From CANNDT01 sp945876205 (GTDB lineage: Bacteria; Acidobacteriota; Vicinamibacteria; Vicinamibacterales; UBA2999), in assembly GCA_947503365.1 (NCBI GenBank), contig CANNDT010000100.1, positions 1 to 16,062 of the forward strand: DNA of 16,062 nt. Direction: 5' to 3'. Below are positions 7,971 through 14,981 of the stretch, one piece after another. The translations under genes and the position numbers were made by a program. The notes beneath the pieces are model-generated. The model was not told the DNA's origin and did not search any database. It saw only the letters and a program-made list of their open reading frames with translations. How positions within the stretch are numbered: position 1 is the first letter of the stretch; every line of letters begins with the position of its first letter.

Positions 7971-9328
7971 GCACACCCACCGATCTGATCGCGCGACTCG
8001 AGAGCGTGCCCTTTTCGAAGTGGCACCTGCGAGCGCGCGTCATCATGGGCAGCGCAACGTTCTTCGATGCGTTCGACGCGCTCTCACTGGCCTTCGTGCT
8101 GCCGGTACTGGTGCGGCAGTGGCAGATCTCGTCGGCGGAAATCGGCTGGCTGATCTCGGTTGGGTATCTCGGACAGTTTGCAGGCGCCCTGCTCTTCGGC
8201 GGGCTCGCCGAGCGCTACGGGCGCGTGCGCAGTGCCGCCGGCGCCACCGCGCTGATGTCGGTGATGACGCTGGTCTGCGCGGCCACGGGAAGCTTCCCGG
8301 CCCTGCTGGCGGTCCGCTTGATCCAGGGGATCGGTGTCGGCGGCGAGATGCCGGTGGCCGCGGTGTATATCAACGAGCTCTCGCGCGCCCACGGCCGCGG
8401 ACGCTATTTCCTGCTCTACGAAATGATTTTTCCCATCGGCCTGATGGCCACCGGGCAGATCGGCGCCCTGGTCGTGCCGTCGTTCGGCTGGCAGGTGATG
8501 TTCCTGATCGGCGGCATCCCTGGCCTGTTGATTACCTTCCTCCTGCTCCGGCTTCCAGAATCACCACGCTGGCTGATCAGCAAGGGACGCCTGGCAGAAG
8601 CCGAATCGATCATCGAACAAGTCGAAGCGAGCACGCCGGTCCGGCTGAAGCCGGAGACGACGTCCGTCGCCGCAGAAGTCGTGTCCGGCTCCAGCCGGAC
8701 CGTGGGCCCCGAGAAGAGCCGATGGAGCGAACTGCTCTCTCCGTTCTATCGTCACCGCACGTTGGTGGTCTGGTCGCTCTGGGCGACCGCGTACTTCATC
8801 ACCAACGGCCTGAACAACTGGATGCCGACGCTCTACAACCGCGTCTATCACCTGAGCATCCCGGAGTCGCTGCGCGCGGGGACGTTGACCAACGTCGCGC
8901 AGGTCGCGCTGCTCCTGGTCTGCGCGTTCGTGATCGATCGGATCGGCAGGCGGCGATGGACCGTGGCCTGTTTCACGGCCGGGGCGCTGCTGCTGGCGGC
9001 GCTGGGATCGTTTGCCGCCCACTCGGTGACGGCGGTAATCGTGCTCGTGACGTTGAGCTACGGCCTCATCGGGTCGGTCAACGCGGTGCTCTACCTGTAC
9101 ACGCCTGAAATCTACCCGACGCGGATGCGCGCGCTCGGCACCGGATCGGCGACCTGCTGGCTGCGACTCTCCTCAGCCGCAGGTCCGTTGTTGGTGGGAT
9201 ATCTCGTGGAGACCAGCGGCACCGCCGCCGTCTTCCTGATGTTCGCGGCCGCCGGCGTCGTCGGCGCCATCACCGGCACGTTGATGCTCGAAACCCGCAA
9301 CAGGCGGCTGGAAGAAATAGCTCCGTAG
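7967..9328 (+). CDS. MFS transporter, sugar/aromatic-acid porter type
   Basis: 453 residues with about 12 predicted transmembrane helices and the start GTG inside the stop of the hydrolase gene. MFS signatures: 'DAFDALSLAFVLPVL' in helix 1, 'GGLAERYGR' in the loop 2-3 motif (78-86), 'RLIQGIGVGGEMPVAAVYINEL' spread over helix 4, and 'LPESPRWLISKGR' (197-209) after helix 6. These are typical of the sugar porter, AAHS (aromatic acid:proton symporter) and NiaP-like groups. Loop 6-7 carries an unusual stretch (residues about 224-245) encoded by two inverted REP-like palindromes. The inner-membrane transporter likely imports a substrate handled by the coupled hydrolase. Substrate assignment to an organic or aromatic acid is inference from motif and context. 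Confidence 0.88.
   Translation: MSTPTDLIARLESVPFSKWHLRARVIMGSATFFDAFDALSLAFVLPVLVRQWQISSAEIGWLISVGYLGQFAGALLFGGLAERYGRVRSAAGATALMSVMTLVCAATGSFPALLAVRLIQGIGVGGEMPVAAVYINELSRAHGRGRYFLLYEMIFPIGLMATGQIGALVVPSFGWQVMFLIGGIPGLLITFLLLRLPESPRWLISKGRLAEAESIIEQVEASTPVRLKPETTSVAAEVVSGSSRTVGPEKSRWSELLSPFYRHRTLVVWSLWATAYFITNGLNNWMPTLYNRVYHLSIPESLRAGTLTNVAQVALLLVCAFVIDRIGRRRWTVACFTAGALLLAALGSFAAHSVTAVIVLVTLSYGLIGSVNAVLYLYTPEIYPTRMRALGTGSATCWLRLSSAAGPLLVGYLVETSGTAAVFLMFAAAGVVGAITGTLMLETRNRRLEEIAP
8638..8701. repeat. REP-like inverted pair embedded in the MFS coding sequence
   Basis: Arms 8638-8659 and 8680-8701 (22 bases each) are inverted copies differing at two positions, 20 bases apart. Each arm contains its own small hairpin, TCCGGCT-GA-AGCCGGA on the left and TCCGGCT-CC-AGCCGGA on the right. 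The reading frame passes through without a stop and encodes part of the cytoplasmic loop 6-7 of the transporter. Confidence 0.75.
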
Positions 9329-9349
9329 GTGGCTGGGTTGGCTGGGTAG

Positions 9350-9730
9350 CTAGCGCCTCATCTCCGGATTCAGCCGAACGCCGTTGTACAACACCTGACG
9401 CAGCAGGACCGCGCGGTCACGCCGACCGGGGTTGCCGGTGATCTCGACGCGGTCACCGGCCTTGAACTGATCCATCGGGAAGCCGGCGCGCTTCATCGTG
9501 TTCACCGCGCCAAACTCGATGAGCCACTCGACCGGCTTGCCATCCTCGCCGGTCACGTCGACCCACCAGTGTGAGTGCGGGTTCATCCACTTGAGTTCCT
9601 TGATGACGCCCACGATCGTCACTTCTTTCGACATCTCGAAGTTGACGGCGGTCGAGTGATGGGCGCCGAGGACAGCACTGGCGGTGATGACGAAGGCGCC
9701 AATCAGCAGGACGACTGAGGGTCTGGACAT
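9350..9730 (-). CDS. Exported DUF6152-family protein
   Basis: 126 residues from ATG 9730, picked because GAGG sits 8 bases upstream; a GTG at 9739 overlapping the previous stop is also possible. A Sec signal (about residues 4-22, cleavage near 'AVLGA-HHS') precedes 'HHSTAVNFEMSKEVTIVGVI' and 'WMNPHSHWWVDV', the His-Ser near the mature N-terminus and the 'NPH' motif typical of DUF6152. The fold is probably a small beta-barrel (OB-like, 'AGDRVEITGNPGRRD'). Function is unknown for the family. It lies 5 bases after the stop of the gene upstream on the same strand, so the two form an operon and probably act together in the periplasm; such pairing with 'DGDxLVxD' secreted proteins is common in Acidobacteriota. 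Confidence 0.82.
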   Translation of the reverse strand: MSRPSVVLLIGAFVITASAVLGAHHSTAVNFEMSKEVTIVGVIKELKWMNPHSHWWVDVTGEDGKPVEWLIEFGAVNTMKRAGFPMDQFKAGDRVEITGNPGRRDRAVLLRQVLYNGVRLNPEMRR

Positions 9731-9735
9731 GACGG

Positions 9736-10422
9736 TCACCTCGGGGAGGGCGCGACGACTCGGGCTTCTTTCGGATCGCAGCCGTAAGGCATGAGCTCCC
9801 AGTCGGTCCGCCGGTACGGGATCGTGACGACGACCGGTGTCCGGTAATAGGCAGGATCGAAGTGCGTCATCTCGATCGTCAGTGCATCACCTGACCGGCG
9901 CAGGCGCTCGACGGTGTGCATCTGCGGGCTCTGGGGCAACCCGGCCCACTGCTCCATCGTCGCCATCCAGCCGTCGGGAATGCCGACCGTGTCGATGACG
10001 AGCGCGTCGCCGTCATACCAAGCCGCGGACCGGCCCAGGGTCGGCATCTTGGGAATCAACGCTGAGCGCTTCGGGACAGGGATGGCGGGATTCACCAGCG
10101 GCACGCGGCGATCGATGTCCATGAATTCGTGCTGCAGGCGCACGCTGTCGGCGGCTTGCGTGATCCGAACCAGCACGTTGGGATTCATCCAGGCGCGTGA
10201 CCAACTTGCCGCAATGCACTCGTAGGCGGGGTCGTCCTTCATGAAGTCGTATGACTTGAAGCGCCGCTCGCCGGTCTCGGTAAACTGCCACTTCGAAAAC
10301 ACCACCGGGCCGCCACCGCGGATCCAGTTGCCGGAGAGATCGGGCGCACTCTGGGCCAAGGCGCGGTGCGGCCACAGAAGCGCTGCGGTCGTCATTACGA
10401 GCGCCACGAGGACATGTCGCAT
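9736..10422 (-). CDS. Secreted protein of the 'DGDxLVxD' family
   Basis: 228 residues from ATG 10422. GGAGG lies 7 bases upstream (10430-10434), and a Sec signal follows at once (MRHVLVALVMTTAALL, cleavage after 'ALA' at about residue 23), which fixes this start over upstream ones. The mature protein begins 'QSAPDLSGNW', a typical opening of this family. 'AAWYDGDALVIDTVG' and 'VERLRRSGDALTIEMTHFDP' align with 'VGRWDGDTLVVDVVG' and the 'VERFSR...DDP' stretch in the partial gene at the right edge, so the two are distant paralogues. This copy is shorter and more divergent. No catalytic motif is recognised and function is unknown. It is first in an operon with the DUF6152 gene and diverges from the ThDP-enzyme gene across about 104 bases. 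Confidence 0.8.
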   Translation of the reverse strand: MRHVLVALVMTTAALLWPHRALAQSAPDLSGNWIRGGGPVVFSKWQFTETGERRFKSYDFMKDDPAYECIAASWSRAWMNPNVLVRITQAADSVRLQHEFMDIDRRVPLVNPAIPVPKRSALIPKMPTLGRSAAWYDGDALVIDTVGIPDGWMATMEQWAGLPQSPQMHTVERLRRSGDALTIEMTHFDPAYYRTPVVVTIPYRRTDWELMPYGCDPKEARVVAPSPR

Positions 10423-10526
10423 GAATGAGCCTCCGCTGGAACGCCGTTCAGGTTCGGAGATGTATCGTAACCCGATTGTCATAGGCCCTACCAACCCGGG
10501 CGGCTCCGCGCTACACTGTCGCCGCC

Positions 10527-12473
10527 ATGCCAAAGAAAACCTCTGTCGCCCGCCGGAATTTTCTGAAGAGCGCCGCCGTCTCGAGCGCCGCGGCCCTGGT
10601 CCCATCCTCGGTCGCCGCCGCCGCGGCGCCAGCGCCTGCTGCGGCGCAGGCTGCGGCGCAAGGGCCCACGGCGCCGACACCACAGCGAGAGGCCGACCCG
10701 AGGCCCGACGCGGAGGACATCACCACTGACCGGCCTGGCGGCGATTTCATGGTCGACGTCATCAAGTCGCTCGGCTTCGAGTACGTCGCGTCGAACCCCG
10801 GCTCGAGCTTCCGCGGCATCCACGAATCGATCGTCAACTACGGCAACAACTCGATGCCGGAGTTCATCACCTGCTGCCACGAGGAGTCGTCCGTGGCCAT
10901 GGCGCAGGGCTACTTCAAGGCCGAGGGCAAGCCGATGGCCGTGTTGTGCCACGGCACGGTGGGCCTGCAACACGCGGCGATGGCGATCTACAACTCGTAC
11001 TGCGATCGCGTGCCGGTCTACATCCTCGGCGGCAACACGCTCGATGCGACGCTTCGGCGTCCCGGCGTCGAATGGCAGCACAGCGTGCAGGACGCCGCCG
11101 CGATGCTCCGCGATTTCGTCAAGTGGGACGACCAGCCGGTTTCGCTCCCGCACTTCGCCGAATCCGCCGTCCGCGCCTACAAGATCGCGATGACGCCGCC
11201 GATGATGCCGGTGCTGGTCATGATCGACGGAGGACTCCAGGAAGATCCGATCCTGCCGGAGATTGCCGGCCGCCTTCGCGTGCCGCGCCTCACCGTGGCG
11301 ACGCCGCCGCAGGGCGATTCGGGCGCGGTGGCCGAAGCCGCGCGCCTGCTGGTCAACGCGCAGAATCCCGTGATCATCGCCGACCGCGCGGCGCGCACGC
11401 CGGCGGGCATTGCCAGGCTCGTCGAGCTGGCCGAAACGCTCCAGGCCCCGGTCGTCGACCAGGGCGGCCGCATGAACTTCCCTTCGCGCCATCCTCTGAA
11501 CCAGACCGCGGGCGGCCGGCGGCTGATCACCAACGCCGACGTCATCCTGGGTCTCGAGTTGACCGACTTCTGGGGCAACACCAACGCCTCGCGGGACGCG
11601 CTCTATCGCTCGTCGCGATCGATCGTCAAGCCCGGCACCAAGTTGATCAGCATCACGGCCACTGACCTCTTCAGCAACGCCAACTTCCAGGACTTCCAGC
11701 GCTACCCCGAAGTCGACGTCGCCATGGCCGCCGACGCGGAAGCGACGCTTCCCGCGTTGATCGAGGCCTGCAAGAAGCTGCTGACCGCCGACCGGACGCG
11801 CGTGATGAAGGAGCGCGGCAGCAGGTTCGCCGACGCGAGTGCGAAGGCCCTGGCCGACGCGCGCGAAGAGGCGGCCTTTGCGTGGGACGCGACGCCAATC
11901 AGTACGGCGCGCATGCAGATGGAGCTCTGGGCGCAGATCAAGGACCTCGACTGGTCGCTGGTCTCCTCGAGCGGCAACGCCAGCGGATGGGCCGAGCGCC
12001 TCTGGAACTTTGACAAGCACTACCAGCACCTCGGCGACTCTGGCGGCGCCGGTGTGGGCTACGGCGCGCCGGCAGCCGTCGGCGGCGCGCTCGCGAACAG
12101 GAAGCACGGACGGTTTTCGGTGACCATCCAGGGCGACGGTGACTTCATGTACGCACCCGGTGTCTGGTGGACCGCCGCGCATCACAAGATCCCGCTGCTC
12201 GCGGTGATGCACAACAACCGCGGCTATCACCAGGAGATCATGCACCTCCAGCGGATGGCCGGACGTCACAACCGCGGCATCACCCGGGCGCACATCGGGA
12301 CGACGCTCGACAACCCCAACATCGACTACGCCAAGATCGCCCAGGGGATGGGCGTCCACGCGCAGGGACCGATCACCAACCCCAACGACCTGGGCCCGGC
12401 GATCAAGCGCGCCATCGAAGTGGTCAAGAGCGGCGAGCCGTCGCTCATCGATGTCGTCACCCAGCCCCGCTAA
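10527..12473 (+). CDS. Tat-exported thiamine-diphosphate-dependent enzyme (acetolactate synthase/benzoylformate decarboxylase superfamily)
   Basis: 648 residues. The N-terminus 'VARRNFLKSAAV' is a clear twin-arginine signal (Arg9-Arg10, F, L, K), followed by an Ala-rich stretch to about residue 46, so the enzyme is predicted to be folded and exported. The mature part has the three-domain layout of the family: PYR domain (about 70-235) with catalytic Glu119 in 'CCHEES', a middle domain (about 265-420), and a PP domain (about 455-648) with the ThDP/Mg motif 'GDGDF' (536-540) and 'NN' (563-564), 24 residues after the GDG. Relatives form or break C-C bonds next to a carbonyl, or oxidise 2-oxo acids. 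Most known ones are cytoplasmic, so export is odd. A cytochrome c gene starts 9 bases after the stop. No clear ribosome binding site is seen; TACACT (10512-10517) might be a -10 close to the start. Substrate unknown. Confidence 0.9.
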   Translation: MPKKTSVARRNFLKSAAVSSAAALVPSSVAAAAAPAPAAAQAAAQGPTAPTPQREADPRPDAEDITTDRPGGDFMVDVIKSLGFEYVASNPGSSFRGIHESIVNYGNNSMPEFITCCHEESSVAMAQGYFKAEGKPMAVLCHGTVGLQHAAMAIYNSYCDRVPVYILGGNTLDATLRRPGVEWQHSVQDAAAMLRDFVKWDDQPVSLPHFAESAVRAYKIAMTPPMMPVLVMIDGGLQEDPILPEIAGRLRVPRLTVATPPQGDSGAVAEAARLLVNAQNPVIIADRAARTPAGIARLVELAETLQAPVVDQGGRMNFPSRHPLNQTAGGRRLITNADVILGLELTDFWGNTNASRDALYRSSRSIVKPGTKLISITATDLFSNANFQDFQRYPEVDVAMAADAEATLPALIEACKKLLTADRTRVMKERGSRFADASAKALADAREEAAFAWDATPISTARMQMELWAQIKDLDWSLVSSSGNASGWAERLWNFDKHYQHLGDSGGAGVGYGAPAAVGGALANRKHGRFSVTIQGDGDFMYAPGVWWTAAHHKIPLLAVMHNNRGYHQEIMHLQRMAGRHNRGITRAHIGTTLDNPNIDYAKIAQGMGVHAQGPITNPNDLGPAIKRAIEVVKSGEPSLIDVVTQPR

Positions 12474-12482
12474 GGAACAACG

Positions 12483-12863
12483 ATGAAAACCGGGATCACT
12501 CTCGCCGCCCTTCTTCTCACGGCGACCATCGCGAGCGCGCAAGCGGCGGCACCGTCGCCTTCGCCTGCTGCGCAGACTTCGGCGCCCGCGGGCAACGCGG
12601 ACGCGGGCAAGAAACTGTATTCAAGCTTTGGTTGCTACCAGTGCCACGGCTACGAGGCCCAGGGGTCGAGCGCGACGGGGCCGCGTTTGGGACCCAAGCC
12701 GATCGCCTGGGCGGCGTTCTCGCGCTATGTTCGCCGGCCAACCAACCAGATGCCGCCGTACACGGAGAAGGTCGTCTCGGATGCCGACCTGGCGAATATC
12801 TACGCGTTCCTGCAGGCGCGGACCGCGCCGGCGCCGGTTGCGAACATCCCGTTGTTGAAATGA
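12483..12863 (+). CDS. Exported single-haem cytochrome c
   Basis: 126 residues. A Sec signal (MKTGITLAALLLTATIASAQ) is followed by an Ala/Pro-rich linker and a class I-like cytochrome c domain. Haem binding is shown by 'CYQCH' (Cys51, Cys54, His55), and Met90 in 'NQMPPY' is the probable sixth ligand. 'DADLANIYAFLQ' is the usual C-terminal helix. The start is preceded by AAGGA overlapping the stop of the ThDP-enzyme gene, so it is co-translated with that gene. Similar small cytochromes act as electron acceptors for periplasmic dehydrogenases. The inference is that it takes electrons from the exported ThDP enzyme and passes them to the respiratory chain. Confidence 0.9.
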   Translation: MKTGITLAALLLTATIASAQAAAPSPSPAAQTSAPAGNADAGKKLYSSFGCYQCHGYEAQGSSATGPRLGPKPIAWAAFSRYVRRPTNQMPPYTEKVVSDADLANIYAFLQARTAPAPVANIPLLK

Positions 12864-12868
12864 CGCTT

Positions 12869-12972
12869 CGCCACGAAGGGTCTTAGCCACGAAGAACACG
12901 AAGGTCACGAAGAGGCTTCTTAAGCTTCGTGATCTTCGTGACCTTCGTGGCTACATCACGATCTTCGTGGCG
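12869..12972. repeat. Nested inverted array of a 9-base CACGAAGNN repeat
   Basis: The gap between the convergent cytochrome c and CoxG-like genes is almost entirely repeat. Outer arms are CGCCACGAAG (12869-12878) and its exact complement CTTCGTGGCG (12963-12972). Inner 29-base arms are 12884-12912 and 12925-12953, matching at 25 of 29 positions, with a 12-base loop. Each inner arm consists of three consecutive CACGAAG units spaced 9 bases apart. The transcript could form a long hairpin in either direction, so a role as a bidirectional transcription barrier or mRNA 3'-end protector is possible. Confidence 0.85.
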
Positions 12973-12980
12973 CGCGACGT

Positions 12981-13424
12981 TCAGGGCGCGCCGATGCCGG
13001 CCCGGATCCCCTCGATGAAGGTCTCCACGTTCTTCCTGGCCATCCGGTCAAGGAGACCCTGGGGACCGAACGAGGACAGGCTTCCGGACACGGTCACGTC
13101 ACCCGTCCAGTTCACCACCGTCTCATCGTTGTCGGTGTGCAGCGTAAACCCGGTCACCATGTCGACGACGGAGGCGAGGCCGGTGCCTTTGCCGATCACC
13201 GTCGTGCTGGTGGGCGGCTGACGATCGGTAATCGTCAGCTTCATGACCATCGTTCCCTTGATATGTGAGATGCCGACGCGCGCCTTGACGGTGAAGTGGT
13301 CACGGTCCTGGACCTCGACCTCCTTGACGTCTGGCATGTGCCGGCTGACCTGTGTGGGGTCGGTAAGAAAGTCGTAGACCGTGTCTTGCGCGGCCTTCAC
13401 GCGGAATTGTCCTTCGAGTCGCAC
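12981..13424 (-). CDS. CoxG-like SRPBCC-fold protein
   Basis: About 147 residues from a GTG at 13424; an ATG at 13448 would add eight residues. The GTG is preferred because the product then starts 'VRLEGQF', in line with the 'M-x-L-x-G-x-F' start of CoxG proteins, and because the ATG at 13448 would overlap the start codon of the opposite gene. 'DTVYDFLTDPTQVSRHMPDV' and 'VGISHIKGTMVMKLTI' and the C-terminal 'GPQGLLDRMARKNVETFIEG' are the CoxG/polyketide-cyclase-like signature. CoxG (CO dehydrogenase subunit G) proteins help aerobic molybdenum hydroxylases and some bind the membrane through a C-terminal helix, but no hydroxylase gene is in this window, so the function is open. Its 3' end faces the CACGAAG repeat array. 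Confidence 0.82.
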   Translation of the reverse strand: MRLEGQFRVKAAQDTVYDFLTDPTQVSRHMPDVKEVEVQDRDHFTVKARVGISHIKGTMVMKLTITDRQPPTSTTVIGKGTGLASVVDMVTGFTLHTDNDETVVNWTGDVTVSGSLSSFGPQGLLDRMARKNVETFIEGIRAGIGAP

Positions 13425-13433
13425 GTCGGAGTT

Positions 13434-13439
13434 ATTGTA
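13434..13439 (-). promoter_or_regulatory. Possible -10 element in the tiny divergent gap
   Basis: On the minus strand TACAAT at 13439-13434 lies about 10 bases upstream of the GTG at 13424. On the plus strand the same A/T patch reads TATTGTATAT, about 5-14 bases before ATG 13447. Neither direction shows a ribosome binding site. Overlapping promoters giving leaderless mRNAs in both directions would fit, but no -35 is convincing. Confidence 0.3.
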
Positions 13440-13446
13440 TATGCCC

Positions 13447-14964
13447 ATGAAACATTCACTGCTGCTCGTCGCCCTCGTCGTCGGCATCGGATGCCAGTCG
13501 AAGGCTGCGCCGCCCGCCGCGGCGCCCACTACCATCCGCGTCCTGAGCTCAAACGGCGTCAAGTCGGCGATGGAGGCGATGAAGCCAGATCTCGAACGCG
13601 CGATCGGGCACCCGCTCTCGATTGAGTTCAGCACGTCCGCGGCGCTCAAGTCGCAGATCGAGAAGGGCGAGGCGTTCGACGTGACGATTCTCACGGACGC
13701 GCTCGTCGACGACCTGGTCAAGCAGGGCAAGGTCGCTGACGAGGGACGCGTGAACCTGGGGCGCGTCGGCGTGGGCGTCGGCTCGAAGGCCGGCACTCCG
13801 AAGGTGGACGTCAGCACCCCCGACGCGTTGAAGAAGATGCTGCTCGCCTCGAAGTCGGTGGCGTTCACCGCCGAAGGGGCGAGCCGGGCGACGATCGACA
13901 AGGCGTTCGCAAGCCTCGGCATCACCAGTGCGATGACGCCGAAGTTTGTGCCGAGGGGGCCCGGCGGCGGTCCGCCCGCGGTCGCCGCTGGCGAGGCGGA
14001 GCTCGTGCTGACCCTGGCGAGCGAGATCGCGCCAGAGCCGGGCGTGCAGTTGCTGGGCCTGCTGCCGGCCGAAGTGCAGGGCTATATCTCGTTCACCGCG
14101 GGCCGCAGCCCGAACGCCAAGGATTCCGCGGCAACCGACGCGCTGCTCAAGCAGTTGTCCGAACCCTCCATCCGCGCGGGATTCAAGTCGCATCTCGTCG
14201 AGCCCCCGCCGCCGCAGGACCCGGCGCTCACGGCAGCCGATCGCGCCTTCTCAGGCGCGCTCGCCAAGGCCGACCTGGACGGCACGCTCAACGCGCTGGA
14301 CTCGGAGTTCACCTGGACTGATGCGAATGGACGCACGCTGACGAGGGACGAGGTCGCGAGCAAGCTCCCGACTCCGGCCATCACCGATGAGAACAGCGCG
14401 CAGGTGCGCCGCTTCGCCTACGGCAAGGTGGGCGTCGTGCTGGTCGATCGCGACACGATGCACGAGGTGCGCGTCTGGGCGCAGCGGCCGGCGGGCTGGC
14501 GCCTCCTGATCCACCAGGAGACGAAATCGCTCGACGCACCTCCCACCACCACGCCCGGCACCGGCAAGGAGTGCGTCAACCCCTGCCGCACCGTACCGTA
14601 CGAGCCGAAGAGCGACAACGAGCGCGCGGTCGTCGCCGCCTACCAGGAGCTCGAGACCGCGGCTCACGGCAGCAATGCCGATGGATTCGCCGTTCACGTT
14701 GCCGACGAGTTCGTGGTCGCGAGCTCCAATAGCGACAGGGTCATCGACAAGCCCACGCGCATGGCCGGGCTCCGTCGCGCGGCATTTGGCGGTGTCTCTC
14801 CGACCGCGCTCGTGTCGGCCGAGATGCTCGACTTCGGCGACGTCGTCGTCATGCGCTCGGAGCACAAACCCGATCGCGGGAACCTCCTGCACATTTCGCG
14901 CGTGTGGATCAAACGTGATGGCGTGTGGCAGTCGACGCTGAGCTACCAGACGGCGATTCAATAA
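13447..14964 (+). CDS. Lipoprotein fusing a ModA-type substrate-binding domain to two NTF2-like domains
   Basis: 505 residues from ATG 13447; ATG 13441 would add two. The N-terminus 'MKHSLLLVALVVGIGCQSK' is a lipoprotein signal with Cys16, though its lipobox (GIG-C) is not ideal. Residues about 27-255 fit the SBP_bac_11 (ModA-like) fold: 'IRVLSSNGVKSAMEAM', 'FDVTILTDALVDDLVKQGKV', and a 'sTPDALKKMLLASKSVAFT' segment. Two NTF2-like (SnoaL/DUF4440-type) regions follow at about 262-378 ('DRAFSGALAKADLDGTLNAL', 'GWRLLIHQETKSL') and 400-505 ('VAAYQELETAAHGSNADGFA', 'VWQSTLSYQTAIQ'), joined by a linker with 'CVNPC'. ModA proteins bind oxyanions for an ABC importer, but no permease or ATPase gene is nearby and this is about twice ModA length. 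It diverges from the CoxG-like gene. Domain assignments are by pattern; ligand unknown. Confidence 0.82.
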   Translation: MKHSLLLVALVVGIGCQSKAAPPAAAPTTIRVLSSNGVKSAMEAMKPDLERAIGHPLSIEFSTSAALKSQIEKGEAFDVTILTDALVDDLVKQGKVADEGRVNLGRVGVGVGSKAGTPKVDVSTPDALKKMLLASKSVAFTAEGASRATIDKAFASLGITSAMTPKFVPRGPGGGPPAVAAGEAELVLTLASEIAPEPGVQLLGLLPAEVQGYISFTAGRSPNAKDSAATDALLKQLSEPSIRAGFKSHLVEPPPPQDPALTAADRAFSGALAKADLDGTLNALDSEFTWTDANGRTLTRDEVASKLPTPAITDENSAQVRRFAYGKVGVVLVDRDTMHEVRVWAQRPAGWRLLIHQETKSLDAPPTTTPGTGKECVNPCRTVPYEPKSDNERAVVAAYQELETAAHGSNADGFAVHVADEFVVASSNSDRVIDKPTRMAGLRRAAFGGVSPTALVSAEMLDFGDVVVMRSEHKPDRGNLLHISRVWIKRDGVWQSTLSYQTAIQ

Positions 14965-14981
14965 GGTGCGAAGGTGCGAGG

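Noticed and set aside
10476..10517. A promoter for the ThDP-enzyme gene from TTGTCA (10476-10481) and TACACT (10512-10517)
   Set aside because: The spacing is 30 bases, too long for a sigma-70 promoter. Only the -10-like element is mentioned, and tentatively.
3693..12473. A thiamine link between the UPF0047-like protein and the exported ThDP enzyme
   Set aside because: The genes are nearly 6 kb apart with unrelated genes on both strands between them, and thiamine-related activity of UPF0047 proteins is weak evidence.
10488..12542. A 684-codon open frame on the minus strand opposite the ThDP-enzyme gene
   Set aside because: It is an antisense shadow in GC-rich DNA: Arg/His/Asp-rich with no domain, while the plus strand has a clear enzyme with all cofactor motifs.
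13447..14964. A complete molybdate ABC importer locus
   Set aside because: No ModB-like permease or ModC-like ATPase gene is present on either side within the window.
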